64,000 bases of DNA from Planctellipticum variicoloris (GCF_030622045.1 NZ_CP130886.1:6208001-6272000), one strand, 5' to 3'. Positions 26,511 to 35,841 are shown, counted from the first letter of the stretch. Numbers and translations are program-made. Notes: generated by a model not told the origin, from the letters alone.

Positions 26511-28638
26511 CGTCATCTGCCTCCGCCATCGCAAAGTCCGAACCACCATGCGAGCCGTTCGCACTCGCTCTCTCGCTTAGCACGCGAAGTTTCTCAATCG
26601 CTCTCGCCTCGATCTGACGCACTCGCTCGCGTGTTAGGCGCAGGATCGTTCCGACCTCTTCGAGCGTCTTGCTGCTCTCATTGTCAAGTCCATATCGCAG
26701 CCGCAACACCAATGCGTCTCGATGATGAAGCCTCTGGAGCAACTGCGATACCTTCCACACTTCGTCTTCGCGCATCATCCTTGAATCAGGTGTGTTGTCA
26801 TTCACCTCAATTACAGAGCCCAGTTCGTTCCACGCTTCATCCGATTCATCCGACTCAGACATCTCACTCAACACTCTAATTGGCCGGATCACAGGAGTTA
26901 ATGCAAACACTGCATCTGGGGACAATGACAGAAGCGAAGCGAGTTGCGATGGATCCGCTGAGTTCAGACGGTCCGCTGTGCCGTGCGACTGCAGTGCTTC
27001 AAAGCGTCTTACAAGGCGACTTTGGTGAGCCGGAAGGCGGATCAGGCGGCCATTCGACTCAATTGCACGAATGATCGCCTGACGAATCCACCACATCGCG
27101 TAGGTGGAGAACTTGAAGCCACGGGAGACGTCAAATTTCTGTACGGCTCGCATCAACCCGCGATTGCCTTCCTGCACCAAATCAAGAAGGGGCAGGCCAG
27201 AACTGGCATACTTCCGCGCGACGGACGTTGCCAGTTTCAAGTTGGCCTCAATGATTCGGGTGGTGAGCGAGCGCGCTTGGCTCAAGACCTCGGTCAAACT
27301 CGCCGCCGCCTTCTGGCCAGAAAGAGAATTCTGAAGGCTGTCGCAGATGGAGCATAGCGCCTGGTCGGTTAGGTTCAGGCCGCGGACGATCGTGTAACGG
27401 CCTTCGTACTCTTCGTCGCGCCAGTCGCGAACTGACGTTCGGCACGCAGTGATCGACTTATGCACGTCATCGCGTCGGGAGTCATAGTCCTCGAATGCTG
27501 CCGAGCATGTCCTTTGACAGCCGAGTGACGCAATACCATCTCGCAAGTCTGGACATGGCCGCCGCCGCTGCTCGGTCTGCCGCTCATTGGAAGCGGTGTC
27601 GCCTAGCACTTTATCGGCCATTCGCAGCAATTCAGTCATCGACGGAAGCGACTGGGCGATGACTGATGCGGCTTCGTCACGCGTCTTCCGTAACTGAGTA
27701 AAGATGCGGACTTCATCGGCATGAGACAATCGAGTGTGCACTTGAGTGTCGCGATAGTAAATCCACAACGGATCGGAATATGGATTGGTTAGAAACGCCA
27801 GAAAGCCGACGGCAGTGTCGATCCGGCGACTGCTTTCATAAGCGACCGCTTTAAGGTGTTCCGATGCGTTCCATCTCCAATAGTCGTCTTCCTCAACGTC
27901 GATGCCCAGATCTTCGAGGACAATTCTCAGCTGGGCTTCGTACTCGTCGTCGACTTCGCCTTCGCTCCTGCGCGCGGTTTCCGATATCTGCCAAGCTGGA
28001 ATGGAGTTTCGGCGAAGAGCGGCCCTGAACAGTTGGCGTGCGGCACGACGATCACCCTTCGTCAGGTGTGTCGCGCGGGACTGCTTTCGCACGACCGCCG
28101 GAAGGTCTATTCTGACCTCGGACCAGTCTTCATCCTTGTCGACTGGAGAGTGTTCAGCGATGATCCGCTGAAGCGACACGGCACTCTCAAGGACGGCGTC
28201 GTCTGAATCGGGCGGAACGGACGCCTCCTCGGGCTCCCACTCAGCAGGAAGTTGAGTTTCGATCAGCGATTCGACATCTTCGCGATCGGGATTCAGTTCT
28301 GGAATACTTGCATCCGCAGCAGGAACGCTGAGATTGCGTAAACGGAGGTCTTCGTGTTCGCGAAGCAGGCCGACGATTTCGGAGTGTCCAGACTGCGCTG
28401 CAAGCTCGATCGCATCTGCGCCGTCAGGTCCACGAGCGTTTGAATCAGCCCCGGCCTGTAGAAGCAGCCTGCAGATCTCCAAGTGGCCCTTTGCGGAAGC
28501 CAATTTCAGCATGCTACGTCCGGTGGCATCGGTGGCATTGCAGTCACCTCCTGTCTTCAAGTAATGCCGGACAGCTGCTACAACTCCAGTTGTCAGCGCG
28601 AGCTTCACAAGGCCAGGAATGCGAGTTCCATTCAGCAT
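26500..28638 (-). CDS. Ankyrin-repeat / sigma-70 fusion protein
   Basis: 712 aa. Residues 16-98 form about two to three ankyrin repeats ([21 protein letters not shown], then [16 protein letters not shown]). Residues ~235-256 ([15 protein letters not shown]) recall sigma region 1.1, and 288-318 ([10 protein letters not shown]...) region 1.2. Region 2 is at 463-528 ([47 protein letters not shown]), region 3 at 530-580, region 4 at 625-686 ending [18 protein letters not shown]. It is therefore RpoD-like, with a protein-interaction domain added at the N-terminus. It sits inside the Dcm/Vsr/MORC/Z1 cluster and is coupled to the MORC gene. Role inferred: a dedicated sigma factor for the defence genes. 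Confidence 0.85.
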   Translation of the reverse strand: MLNGTRIPGLVKLALTTGVVAAVRHYLKTGGDCNATDATGRSMLKLASAKGHLEICRLLLQAGADSNARGPDGADAIELAAQSGHSEIVGLLREHEDLRLRNLSVPAADASIPELNPDREDVESLIETQLPAEWEPEEASVPPDSDDAVLESAVSLQRIIAEHSPVDKDEDWSEVRIDLPAVVRKQSRATHLTKGDRRAARQLFRAALRRNSIPAWQISETARRSEGEVDDEYEAQLRIVLEDLGIDVEEDDYWRWNASEHLKAVAYESSRRIDTAVGFLAFLTNPYSDPLWIYYRDTQVHTRLSHADEVRIFTQLRKTRDEAASVIAQSLPSMTELLRMADKVLGDTASNERQTEQRRRPCPDLRDGIASLGCQRTCSAAFEDYDSRRDDVHKSITACRTSVRDWRDEEYEGRYTIVRGLNLTDQALCSICDSLQNSLSGQKAAASLTEVLSQARSLTTRIIEANLKLATSVARKYASSGLPLLDLVQEGNRGLMRAVQKFDVSRGFKFSTYAMWWIRQAIIRAIESNGRLIRLPAHQSRLVRRFEALQSHGTADRLNSADPSQLASLLSLSPDAVFALTPVIRPIRVLSEMSESDESDEAWNELGSVIEVNDNTPDSRMMREDEVWKVSQLLQRLHHRDALVLRLRYGLDNESSKTLEEVGTILRLTRERVRQIEARAIEKLRVLSERASANGSHGGSDFAMAEADDDEE

Positions 28639-28753
28639 CGAGCGATCTCAGTGGACGACCGTGGCGTCGTCATCTGCAGTAGAGTCATCCTTGGCGGAAT
28701 CTGAGCATCCGTCGAACTTCGCTTGCAGTGGCTTCTGGCCACGACTCCCAGCT

Positions 28754-29173
28754 TCATGCATGCAATTGCGTTAAAAAGCGTTCGAGGCGACGAGCGAGCT
28801 TATCCGGCTTTTGCATCTCACACTCCCAGACAATCAGTACCCGCCATCCCAATGCTTTCAGTTGCTTCGTGACCTCCCGATCTCGGGCGACGTTTCGGTC
28901 GAACTTAGCCTGCCAGAATTCAGTCCGAGACTTCGGCGTGTAAGTAAAGGGACATGCCTGATGGCGATGCCAGAAACAGCCGTGAACGAAGACTACAGTC
29001 CGGTATCGAGGCAGCACGATATCCGGAGAACCCGGCAGATCCTTGCGGTGCAGCCGGAACCTGTAGCCGAGCCGATGCAGGAGTGAGCGAACAATTAGTT
29101 CCGGCTTTGTATCGCCGCTTCGAATACGGGACATGTTCCAGCTGCGATGCTGCTTGGAGATTCGGTCAACCAT
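28754..29173 (-). CDS. vsr: Vsr (very short patch repair) endonuclease
   Basis: 139 aa. MVDRISKQHRSWNMSRIRSG, TKPELIVRSLLHRLGYRFRL, then LPGSPDIVLPRYRTVVFVHG and CFWHRHQACP are diagnostic of Vsr, including the active-site Asp (SPDIV) and the zinc-binding Cys/His. Vsr nicks at T:G mismatches created by deamination of 5-methylcytosine, protecting the site of its partner methyltransferase. The ATG at 29173 overlaps the Dcm stop by 1 nt (TAATG). A 115-bp gap then separates it from the sigma-ankyrin gene, enough for a separate promoter. Confidence 0.92.
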   Translation of the reverse strand: MVDRISKQHRSWNMSRIRSGDTKPELIVRSLLHRLGYRFRLHRKDLPGSPDIVLPRYRTVVFVHGCFWHRHQACPFTYTPKSRTEFWQAKFDRNVARDREVTKQLKALGWRVLIVWECEMQKPDKLARRLERFLTQLHA

Positions 29174-30846
29174 TATCCTGCCCAGCCTGAGTCGATCAGG
29201 AGCTTCCAAACGCATTCGGCGATTTGTACTGCCAGCAGCGGTGGCACAGCGTTGCCGACTTGGACGTATTGATGCGTACGTGGGCCGCAAAAGAAATAGT
29301 TATCCGGGAATGTCTGTAATCGGGCGGCTTCGCGTACAGTCAGACTCCGGCACTGTGACGGATCGAAATGAATGAAATAATGCCCGTCTTTTGAAATGTG
29401 TGATGTAATCGTCGTCGACGGGCGGTCGGCGAGCTGGACCCGGAACCTGTCATCAAAATCACCGGTCTCCGCATTGAGGTGCTTCGGTAGCAGATCCCGT
29501 GGAAACTGATTCAAACGAGGCGATTCCCCGTGGACTGCCGCGTACGCCGCCGCATACAAGTACCGTCCCAAGTCTCGATCCAGATGCAATCGACTCTCGT
29601 GATTGCACACGCCACCAAGGCGGCTATCCATCAGCCAGCGCCCCAGGCGGTCGCGCCGTGAAAGATCCGGCTTACATTCAATAAACGGTCCGCCACGTTC
29701 GAGGACTGACGGAGTCATGTATCGCACGGTTGCTTCAACTCTCTCGGCGACCTCGGCGTCCTCGCCGTTCGAAAGTTTCCGTAGCCAGCGGCGAGTTTCT
29801 GGACCGGTCTCCGGCAACGTCTGATCGCGAATCGTGGCAATCCACCGCTCAGCCGTATCTTGGACCGCGGCAAAGCCATTTGCTGATTCGGTCCGCGATA
29901 CGCCGCTGCGCAGACGGGGCATGTGGCCAATCACCTCGGCCACCGTCGGTGCCTTTGACGGCTGCAGACGAGGTAGAGCAATATCCCCCAGGTCTTCACG
30001 GATTCCCACCAGAATCACGCGGTGGCGCTGCTGCGGAATTCCGTAACGTTCGCACTCGACGATGAAGTCTCTTGGCTCAAGCCCGATGTCGATCAGCGCC
30101 GACCGGGACGCTACGATTGGCTCAATCCGGTACCGATACCGCGGATCATTGCGGTCCGAAAGCCCCATCGCGGCCCGTGGTCGCTCAAGATCCCGGAGAA
30201 TCCGCTCGAAAACCGGCTGACCATCGAGTTTCGCCGAAAGCATGCCCTTGACGTTCTCCATCACGAACACAGCCGGCCAGTGCTCGGCAATAATTCGCAA
30301 GTACTGCCGGTACAGCGATGACCGATGGTCGTCTTCAATCCGATAATTGACCTTTCCCAGGTTCCGCGAACGCCCCACCACCGAATATGCCTGGCAGGGC
30401 GGGCCGCCGATCAATACCCAACGGTTGCCAGCCCCGTCGACGGCCCTGGCAATCTTTTGGGACAGTTCCGCATGCCCGGCGTCCGAAGCGCCCAGTTCGG
30501 CGCGGATCGCCTCTTCGCCGGCGTGCTCCCATTTCGCAAACCACTCAGCCGAAGTTTCGCGGAGACGATCGGGAAATTCGGCGAGCGGGAACGTCCCGCG
30601 GAGCAGATCGTAATACAAGTCGGGCGCGCTTCCCGACGGGAACTGGCGGAAGAAGCTACGGAGCCGCAGTGTCTGGTGGGCCGAAGCGTCCTTCTCAATC
30701 GACAATCCGATTCGGAACGGATGACATCCTGCTGCGGGTGGTGTGAACGCACTGAACCCCTCGCCCAGCCCTCCTGGCCCGGCGAAGAGATCGATCACGG
30801 GAATCCACGAAGCCTGGGTCATTCCGTTCCGTCCAAGGTGAGCCAT
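29173..30846 (-). CDS. dcm: DNA cytosine-5 methyltransferase (Dcm-like)
   Basis: 557 aa. All key C5-methyltransferase motifs are visible: motif I IDLFAGPGGLGEGF (17-31), motif IV GGPPCQAYS with catalytic Cys151, motif VI ENVKG (197-201), motif VIII QQRHRVILVG, motif IX-like REAARLQTFPD and motif X QVGNAVPP. The long stretch between motifs VIII and IX holds the target-recognition region. An alternative start is ATG 30822. First gene of the minus-strand operon, it would mark host DNA so that the MORC/Z1/nuclease complex spares it. Confidence 0.93.
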   Translation of the reverse strand: MAHLGRNGMTQASWIPVIDLFAGPGGLGEGFSAFTPPAAGCHPFRIGLSIEKDASAHQTLRLRSFFRQFPSGSAPDLYYDLLRGTFPLAEFPDRLRETSAEWFAKWEHAGEEAIRAELGASDAGHAELSQKIARAVDGAGNRWVLIGGPPCQAYSVVGRSRNLGKVNYRIEDDHRSSLYRQYLRIIAEHWPAVFVMENVKGMLSAKLDGQPVFERILRDLERPRAAMGLSDRNDPRYRYRIEPIVASRSALIDIGLEPRDFIVECERYGIPQQRHRVILVGIREDLGDIALPRLQPSKAPTVAEVIGHMPRLRSGVSRTESANGFAAVQDTAERWIATIRDQTLPETGPETRRWLRKLSNGEDAEVAERVEATVRYMTPSVLERGGPFIECKPDLSRRDRLGRWLMDSRLGGVCNHESRLHLDRDLGRYLYAAAYAAVHGESPRLNQFPRDLLPKHLNAETGDFDDRFRVQLADRPSTTITSHISKDGHYFIHFDPSQCRSLTVREAARLQTFPDNYFFCGPRTHQYVQVGNAVPPLLAVQIAECVWKLLIDSGWAG

Positions 30847-31562
30847 TCACCGTGCATGAGCGATTACCAGCAATGTCCAAGGGGGCTGCAACAATTCACC
30901 CGGCGTTGATAATGTCGCAATAGGTGTCCTGGAAACAACTTGCGGCATGATCGGCCGAAGTCTTGGGCAAAGCAAAGCACTGCAATGCCGTGCAAGAACA
31001 CTTAAGGCAGCACCATGACTGAACACAGTAGCTGACGGGACAGAGAACCCGCAACGGTTGCAGGTTGGTTGATGGGTTGATGGAAATCACTTGGTCGAAC
31101 GGCGCGATTGTGCTGGATCTCCGGATCTTCCGAAGAAGCGAGGAGACCGCGATTGTTCGTAATCATTCAGTGTCCCCCGCAGAAATTCTGCCGATTCACC
31201 TCGCAAGAACGGCGGATCCAGGATCTCCGCGTGCAGGCCGAAGCTGAGACTCCACCCCAGAGTCTCTTCGAAAGCCGTCAGGCGGAACTCGACATCTGTG
31301 CTGCCGTCACTCCGTTTTGTCAGCAACTCGGGGGGACAGTGTCTCTTCCAGAATTCGGACGAGGCTACGAGCCCTCGAAATCCGCCTTCGAACGGTTCTT
31401 CGGGTTCCGGAGCAGGAGGAACGTCACGACGGGCGACGCCACGCTGCGTGCGCTGACTTTGCTAGCGAACCGGCGAGGTCTTTGGCCTCAGCGGACGGCA
31501 GACTTCGCGAGGGTAAGGGGAGCAGAAACTGCGAACACCATTCACGAGCAAGGAACACGACG
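30847..31562. other. 716-bp divergent intergenic region
   Basis: It lies between the start of dcm (minus) and a small gene on the plus strand. Open frames exist but have no supporting features. It should contain the dcm promoter; a clear consensus promoter is not obvious by eye. Confidence 0.4.
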
Positions 31563-31793
31563 ATGGCGAAGACGAAGCAGCAACCGGTCCACGAAATCCG
31601 ACTTGGAGCCGTCAAGGCGACGATCTGGGAGAACCAGACGACCGTTGGCACCCGTCACAACGTGACGGTCAGCCGGATCTACAAGGACGGCGAAGAGTGG
31701 AAGCAGACGGAATCTTTCGGCCGCGATGACCTGCAACTGCTGGCCAAGGTGATCGATCAGGCTCACACCTGGATTCATCTGCAGGGAGCGTAA
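31563..31793 (+). CDS. Small conserved-looking protein, 76 aa
   Basis: MAKTKQQPVHEIRLGAVKAT followed by IWENQTTVGTRHNVTVSRIY. A compact beta-rich domain of the kind common in planctomycete islands; function unknown. AAGGAA lies 8 nt before the ATG and decides the start against a longer upstream frame. The strand pattern with a final helix (LQLLAKVIDQAHTWI) could fit a small DNA- or protein-binding domain. Confidence 0.65.
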   Translation: MAKTKQQPVHEIRLGAVKATIWENQTTVGTRHNVTVSRIYKDGEEWKQTESFGRDDLQLLAKVIDQAHTWIHLQGA

Positions 31794-31891
31794 CGCACAA
31801 CCGTTGAAGGAGGATTTCACGATCGGTGTGACCCACCCGTGGCGGAGGACGATGCCACTCTGTTCGACGGTCCTTTCTGGCGGAGCAGAAC

Positions 31892-32914
31892 GTGGCGGTT
31901 TCGGACAAAGCCTTCAACGCGATTGTCGAGCGATGCCGGTTAGCCCTGCAGCTCAAGTACGAGCACGGGAATGAGTCTCAGGAGAGGCCGTTGCTGGACG
32001 CGGAACTGCGGCTGATCCAGCGGCGGGGATTCCAGGAAGCCCTCGGGGAGATCGTCGAATTCGCGGATCAACTCCTTGACCACGGGACCACTCTTCACGC
32101 CATCGGGGCGGGTGGCTCGTCGGTCATTCTGTTTCTACTCGGATTTTCGGATGTCGATCCTGTCCGCTACCGGACCCATTTCCAGCGACTCTGGTGCACA
32201 TCAAACGGCGAACCACCGACGGTGCAATTCGTCGTGCTGCCAGCGGATGGCAATCCGTGGGAGGACATCCCTCGACCTCCCTGCGTCACGGTTCATTCCA
32301 TGACAGCCTTGGAGGCGATCCCCGCACTCGTCTGTCGGCAACTCCCCGATGTCCCGGTTCGCATGGCTGAGAAAGCGGTCTTTGCCGCGATCCAATCGGG
32401 CGATACAGACGGAATCTTTCAGCTCGAAACCGAGCCGGTTCGATCCCGACTCTCCAAAATGCGACCGTCGAGCATCCAAGACCTGGCAACGTTGACGGTC
32501 GTGGAGCAGATCCGTCTCTGTCATCCTGAGATTGCCGAGACTTTCAACGTGGAGCATGAGCAAGAATTACCGCTGCCGATTGTGTTCCAGGAAACCATCA
32601 TGGAACGGCTCCACCGGCAGGGACGGGTTCCGTGGGATGAGACCTATCGCTTCGTCCAAGCGGCAGTGAAGGGGACGGCGGGCCACGTCAATGCCATGAA
32701 GGCTGAGTTCGACCTGCAAGTCGACCAGGATCACGCCGCTGAGGACGAAGGGCTGCTGAACCAGTTGACTGAGGCGAGTCAATGGGCGGTCTGCCGGGCT
32801 CACCATGTGGCGAATGCCATTACCAGCTACCGAGCGGCCTACTATCGGACGTTTCATCGGCAAGCCTTCGAAAACGCCCTGCAACGAGTCTCTGACTGGG
32901 ATCGAGCACACTGA
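31892..32914 (+). CDS. DnaE-derived protein lacking polymerase catalytic residues
   Basis: 340 aa, GTG start with GGAG 9 nt upstream. It aligns by eye with the palm/fingers of DNA polymerase III alpha: ELRLIQRRGFQEALGEIVEF, then IGAGGSSVILFLLGFSDVDP (the GRGS...TDLDP motif), GIFQLETEPVRSRLSKMRP (VFQLES...), VFQETIMERLHRQG (LYQEQVM...) and AHHVANAITSYRAAYYRTFH (SHSAAYALVSYQ...). The PDFDVDF aspartates are replaced (PPTVQFVV) and the third aspartate of the KFDFLGL segment is also absent. PHP, thumb and C-terminal domains are missing. It is probably not a polymerase. The stop overlaps the WYL-regulator start by 1 nt (TGATG). Confidence 0.7.
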   Translation: MAVSDKAFNAIVERCRLALQLKYEHGNESQERPLLDAELRLIQRRGFQEALGEIVEFADQLLDHGTTLHAIGAGGSSVILFLLGFSDVDPVRYRTHFQRLWCTSNGEPPTVQFVVLPADGNPWEDIPRPPCVTVHSMTALEAIPALVCRQLPDVPVRMAEKAVFAAIQSGDTDGIFQLETEPVRSRLSKMRPSSIQDLATLTVVEQIRLCHPEIAETFNVEHEQELPLPIVFQETIMERLHRQGRVPWDETYRFVQAAVKGTAGHVNAMKAEFDLQVDQDHAAEDEGLLNQLTEASQWAVCRAHHVANAITSYRAAYYRTFHRQAFENALQRVSDWDRAH

Positions 32915-33981
32915 TGGCGAAGCGGCTGAAGAAGTCCTCTGCGACCAGTTCCACTGACCCGAAGCCGGGCAAGCAGGATCGTCCGGACCGAGATCGACGA
33001 GTTCGCCAGGCGGATCGGCTGGCTCGGATCCTGCGAGTCCTCGAACTGATTCAAAGTCGAGGACGCTGGACCACGAAGGCGATTGCGGAAGAAATTCAGT
33101 GTTCGGAACGGACCGTTTATCGTGACCTGGACGTCCTCAAGTTCGCAGGGATTCCGTATTTCCGCGAAGGCGACCAGCAGTTCGTTCGAGTCCGTTCTGA
33201 TTTCCGGTTCCCGGTGATGTCATTGACCGAAGACGAAGTTCTGGGACTTTCCCTGGCGACGGTGCTGTCGAAAGCCCCCGGTCTGGACGTCACTCCCGGA
33301 GCCGGTCCGACCACTCGGAAACTGGCGGCGGTCTCCCGAGAAGAGACCCAGGAACTCATCGACGACGCGATGCGACTCGTTTCCGTCCTGGACCTGAAAC
33401 TCGCCGACCACAGCCGGCATCATGAAGTCATCAAGACGATTCAGTCGGCACTGCTGCGGGGCTGTCAGATCTCCGGACAGTACGAAAGTCCGTACGAGCC
33501 GGCCCCCATCAAGCTCAAGCTGCATCCCTACCGCCTCTGTCTGATCAAGAACGCCTGGTACGTCATCGGACGCCAGGCCGAGGACGCGGCACCGAAGACA
33601 TTCCGAGTGGCTCGCTTCAAGGCCCTGCGTGCGGTCGCGGAACCTGCGGACGTACCGGACGATTTCGATCTGCGGGACTACTTCGGCAATGCCTGGGCGG
33701 TGTACCGAGGGGATCGCTCTTACGACGTCGAGCTCTGGTTCCCCAAAGCTTCCGCTCCACTCGTGATCGAGACTATCTGGCATCACACGCAACGGGTAAC
33801 GCGACAGAAGGATGGCAGTGTGATCCTGCGGTTCCAGATCGACGGTCTGAGCGAAATCCTGCATTGGCTGCTCTCGTGGGCGGGCCGGGTGCGGGTGCAG
33901 CAACCGGCCGAACTGAAGGAACTGTTCGTCAAAGCCTTGAAAGACGCGATGGCCCTGCAGGCAGCGGCTGATCAGGTCTGA
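32914..33981 (+). CDS. HTH/WYL-domain transcriptional regulator
   Basis: 355 aa. N-terminal winged helix (LARILRVLELIQSRGRWTTK, then AEEIQCSERTVYRDLDVL) followed by the linker and a WYL domain (LHPYRLCLIKNAWYVIGRQA). A C-terminal extension (WCX-like; SEILHWLLSWAGRVRVQQP) completes the family layout. WYL regulators commonly control defence and DNA-damage genes and can bind nucleic-acid ligands. It is coupled to the DnaE-derived protein gene, so the pair is likely one unit. The HTH is similar to that of the short protein at 38210-38620. Confidence 0.85.
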   Translation: MAKRLKKSSATSSTDPKPGKQDRPDRDRRVRQADRLARILRVLELIQSRGRWTTKAIAEEIQCSERTVYRDLDVLKFAGIPYFREGDQQFVRVRSDFRFPVMSLTEDEVLGLSLATVLSKAPGLDVTPGAGPTTRKLAAVSREETQELIDDAMRLVSVLDLKLADHSRHHEVIKTIQSALLRGCQISGQYESPYEPAPIKLKLHPYRLCLIKNAWYVIGRQAEDAAPKTFRVARFKALRAVAEPADVPDDFDLRDYFGNAWAVYRGDRSYDVELWFPKASAPLVIETIWHHTQRVTRQKDGSVILRFQIDGLSEILHWLLSWAGRVRVQQPAELKELFVKALKDAMALQAAADQV

Positions 33982-34088
33982 CCCGCCCCGGTCAGGTCCT
34001 TCGGGTATCAGGGGAAGAGACGTCGGACGGTGGTGATCGCACGCAGATCACGGTCCGGCGTTTGCAACCCGGATCTGGAGGACGACCG

Positions 34089-34493
34089 TTGAAGACGTCG
34101 CAATGCTGGAGTGTTCTGGTGGTGATCGGGATGATCGGGTGTTCGGCCCATACAGTCGGTACCGAGGCCGCTGCCCGAAAGTTCTTTGATGTCGAATTCC
34201 AGAAGTGGATGGCCGGCGAGAAGAATTCCGTCTCGACCATGGTCTCCCGCATCAGTATGCACCAGGAACCGATCAGCTACGAGATTCGCAGCGTCGTCCC
34301 GGACGAACCCGATTTTCTGGCGTACGACAAGGCCCACGAGCTGCCCAAGGACTGGAGAACCTGGCCAGCCTTCAAGCTGAACGTCGCCATCGAGTGGAAG
34401 TCCCAGGCCGGGACGCCGCTCACGAACGTCACGACCTATACCCTGACCTGGAACGCCGACGAGAAGCGGTGGTACGTCATGGAACGCTTCTGA
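34089..34493 (+). CDS. Small lipoprotein
   Basis: 134 aa from a TTG start. GGAGGA directly upstream and a signal sequence LKTSQCWSVLVVIGMIGC, ending in a lipobox-like G-M-I-G-C, decide this start. The mature part (FFDVEFQKWMAGEKNSVSTM, then LTWNADEKRWYVMERF) resembles small secreted domains of planctomycetes. Predicted to be anchored in a membrane; function unknown. Confidence 0.6.
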   Translation: MKTSQCWSVLVVIGMIGCSAHTVGTEAAARKFFDVEFQKWMAGEKNSVSTMVSRISMHQEPISYEIRSVVPDEPDFLAYDKAHELPKDWRTWPAFKLNVAIEWKSQAGTPLTNVTTYTLTWNADEKRWYVMERF

Positions 34494-34828
34494 ATGACCC
34501 AGCTCACCGATTCCGGTCTGTCGGCTCGAAATGACCGCAGCCACCGGAAATCTTCGGTGGCTGACCCTGACTGACCCGCCCTTGTCGCACAGAGCGGGTA
34601 TTTCTGGTGGAGACTGGCTCCCGGAGAGACGCAATCCCCGCGAGGGGGAGGCGAGTCGGAACAATCCCGTTGGCTGCCGGCCGTGAATCCTCGTGATTCG
34701 CCAAGCCGGTCGGACCAGCACACCAGGGGTGATCGACCGACACACCGCCATGAACAACCCAAGGCTCTCCGGGAGCCGGTTCTTTCAAACATCAAGCCAG
34801 ATGGCCACCGCCGACAATGGAGAGGTTC
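34494..34828. other. Intergenic stretch with hairpins
   Basis: AGCCACCG (34539-34546) pairs with CGGTGGCT (34555-34562); CCCGC/GCGGG (34575-34598) follows and is trailed by TATTTCT. Together they may terminate the lipoprotein transcript. No gene seen. Confidence 0.4.
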
Positions 34829-35272
34829 ATGCCGCGACGGAGGCTCTGGCCGTCAGTCCTGTATCACTTCGACCACCGGACGCTGAAGCGAATCCAACGG
34901 ACTCCAGATCTGGGCTTCCATGTGGGAATCTGGTGGCACGACGCCGAGCGATTGGTGGCGTTCCTGCAATCGATTGCTGAGATCAAAACCGCCGGACACC
35001 TCATCGACTCGGATCTCTCCCACGACTCCGCCTGGGAAACGGTCCGTCGCGAATTGTCCTGTGCAGAGGCCACCGAATACTTCGACATTCCCCGCGGTCG
35101 CATCCTGTGGGACATCGTCCATCAAGCCGGCATCATCTATCACGGGAACTCGACACCGGCCGAAGTCTTTGACGAACTGGCCCGCCTTTATCGGCTCCCT
35201 CGCTGGCGAGCCCGGTTGGACGAGCACTACCTGACCGGCGAGGCACTGGAAGAATTCTACCGGCTGGACTGA
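34829..35272 (+). CDS. Hypothetical protein, 147 aa
   Basis: Not recognised. MPRRRLWPSVLYHFDHRTLK, then a WWHDAERLVAFLQSIAEI segment and a helical C-terminus (EVFDELARLYRLPRWRARLD). No signal peptide. A start 12 nt upstream (34817) is also possible. It precedes a small membrane-protein gene. Confidence 0.5.
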   Translation: MPRRRLWPSVLYHFDHRTLKRIQRTPDLGFHVGIWWHDAERLVAFLQSIAEIKTAGHLIDSDLSHDSAWETVRRELSCAEATEYFDIPRGRILWDIVHQAGIIYHGNSTPAEVFDELARLYRLPRWRARLDEHYLTGEALEEFYRLD

Positions 35273-35332
35273 AGGCCAGCCCAAATTCGGCACTGCAGGC
35301 AACCCTTCTTCATCACAGGACGTTCAATCGCC

Positions 35333-35731
35333 ATGAGCTACCGCCCCAAGGTCTACACGATCGGCCACGTTCTGGGAATGACTGGAATGGTGGCCGCAAC
35401 GACTGCAGTCATTTACGTGTCTCGGCACAGGAACCCGGATCTGGTGTGGTTCATCGAGAATGTCGGCCTCTATATCGGCATCGTCTGCACGGTCCTCACG
35501 TTCCTGTTCGGTCTTTCGATCCTCGGAACCCGCTGTTACGACGAGGAGACCAACCGGCAACTCGAAGCCGAACACGACCGAGCCGTGTTCGAGTGGAACA
35601 GCAAGAGCCCGGAAGAACGGGCCATCATCACGGCAGCCCGGCAAAACGAATTGCTGCAGCTCACACAAATCTTGCAAAACGACAGGATCGCCCGCAATCA
35701 GGAGGCGTCGAACCGAAATCGTCCAGGCTGA
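35333..35731 (+). CDS. Small membrane protein, two TM segments
   Basis: 132 aa. Hydrophobic helices at about 8-28 (TIGHVLGMTGMVAATTAVIY) and 38-65 (FIENVGLYIGIVCTVLTFLF). The remainder is a charged, probably coiled-coil cytoplasmic tail (ETNRQLEAEHDRAVFEWNSK). No family recognised. It lies 110 bp before the metallo-beta-lactamase gene in the same direction. Confidence 0.65.
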   Translation: MSYRPKVYTIGHVLGMTGMVAATTAVIYVSRHRNPDLVWFIENVGLYIGIVCTVLTFLFGLSILGTRCYDEETNRQLEAEHDRAVFEWNSKSPEERAIITAARQNELLQLTQILQNDRIARNQEASNRNRPG

Positions 35732-35841
35732 CAACGGACGATGGTCCGGCGACGAAGCTTCAATCCTCGGATCTCCCGCAACCTCTCGGCGATCTGACTC
35801 AAACCTCGCTTTTCAGCTCCAGCAAGCAGAACAATCCCAGC

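Noticed and set aside
19297-30846. BREX, DISARM or CBASS system
   Set aside because: No PglZ, BrxC, DrmA/B, cyclase or CD-NTase motif; the gene set fits the MORC/Z1 type.
30847-31562. Coding region between dcm and the small 76-aa gene
   Set aside because: Frames are interrupted or arginine/serine-rich and without a start signal.
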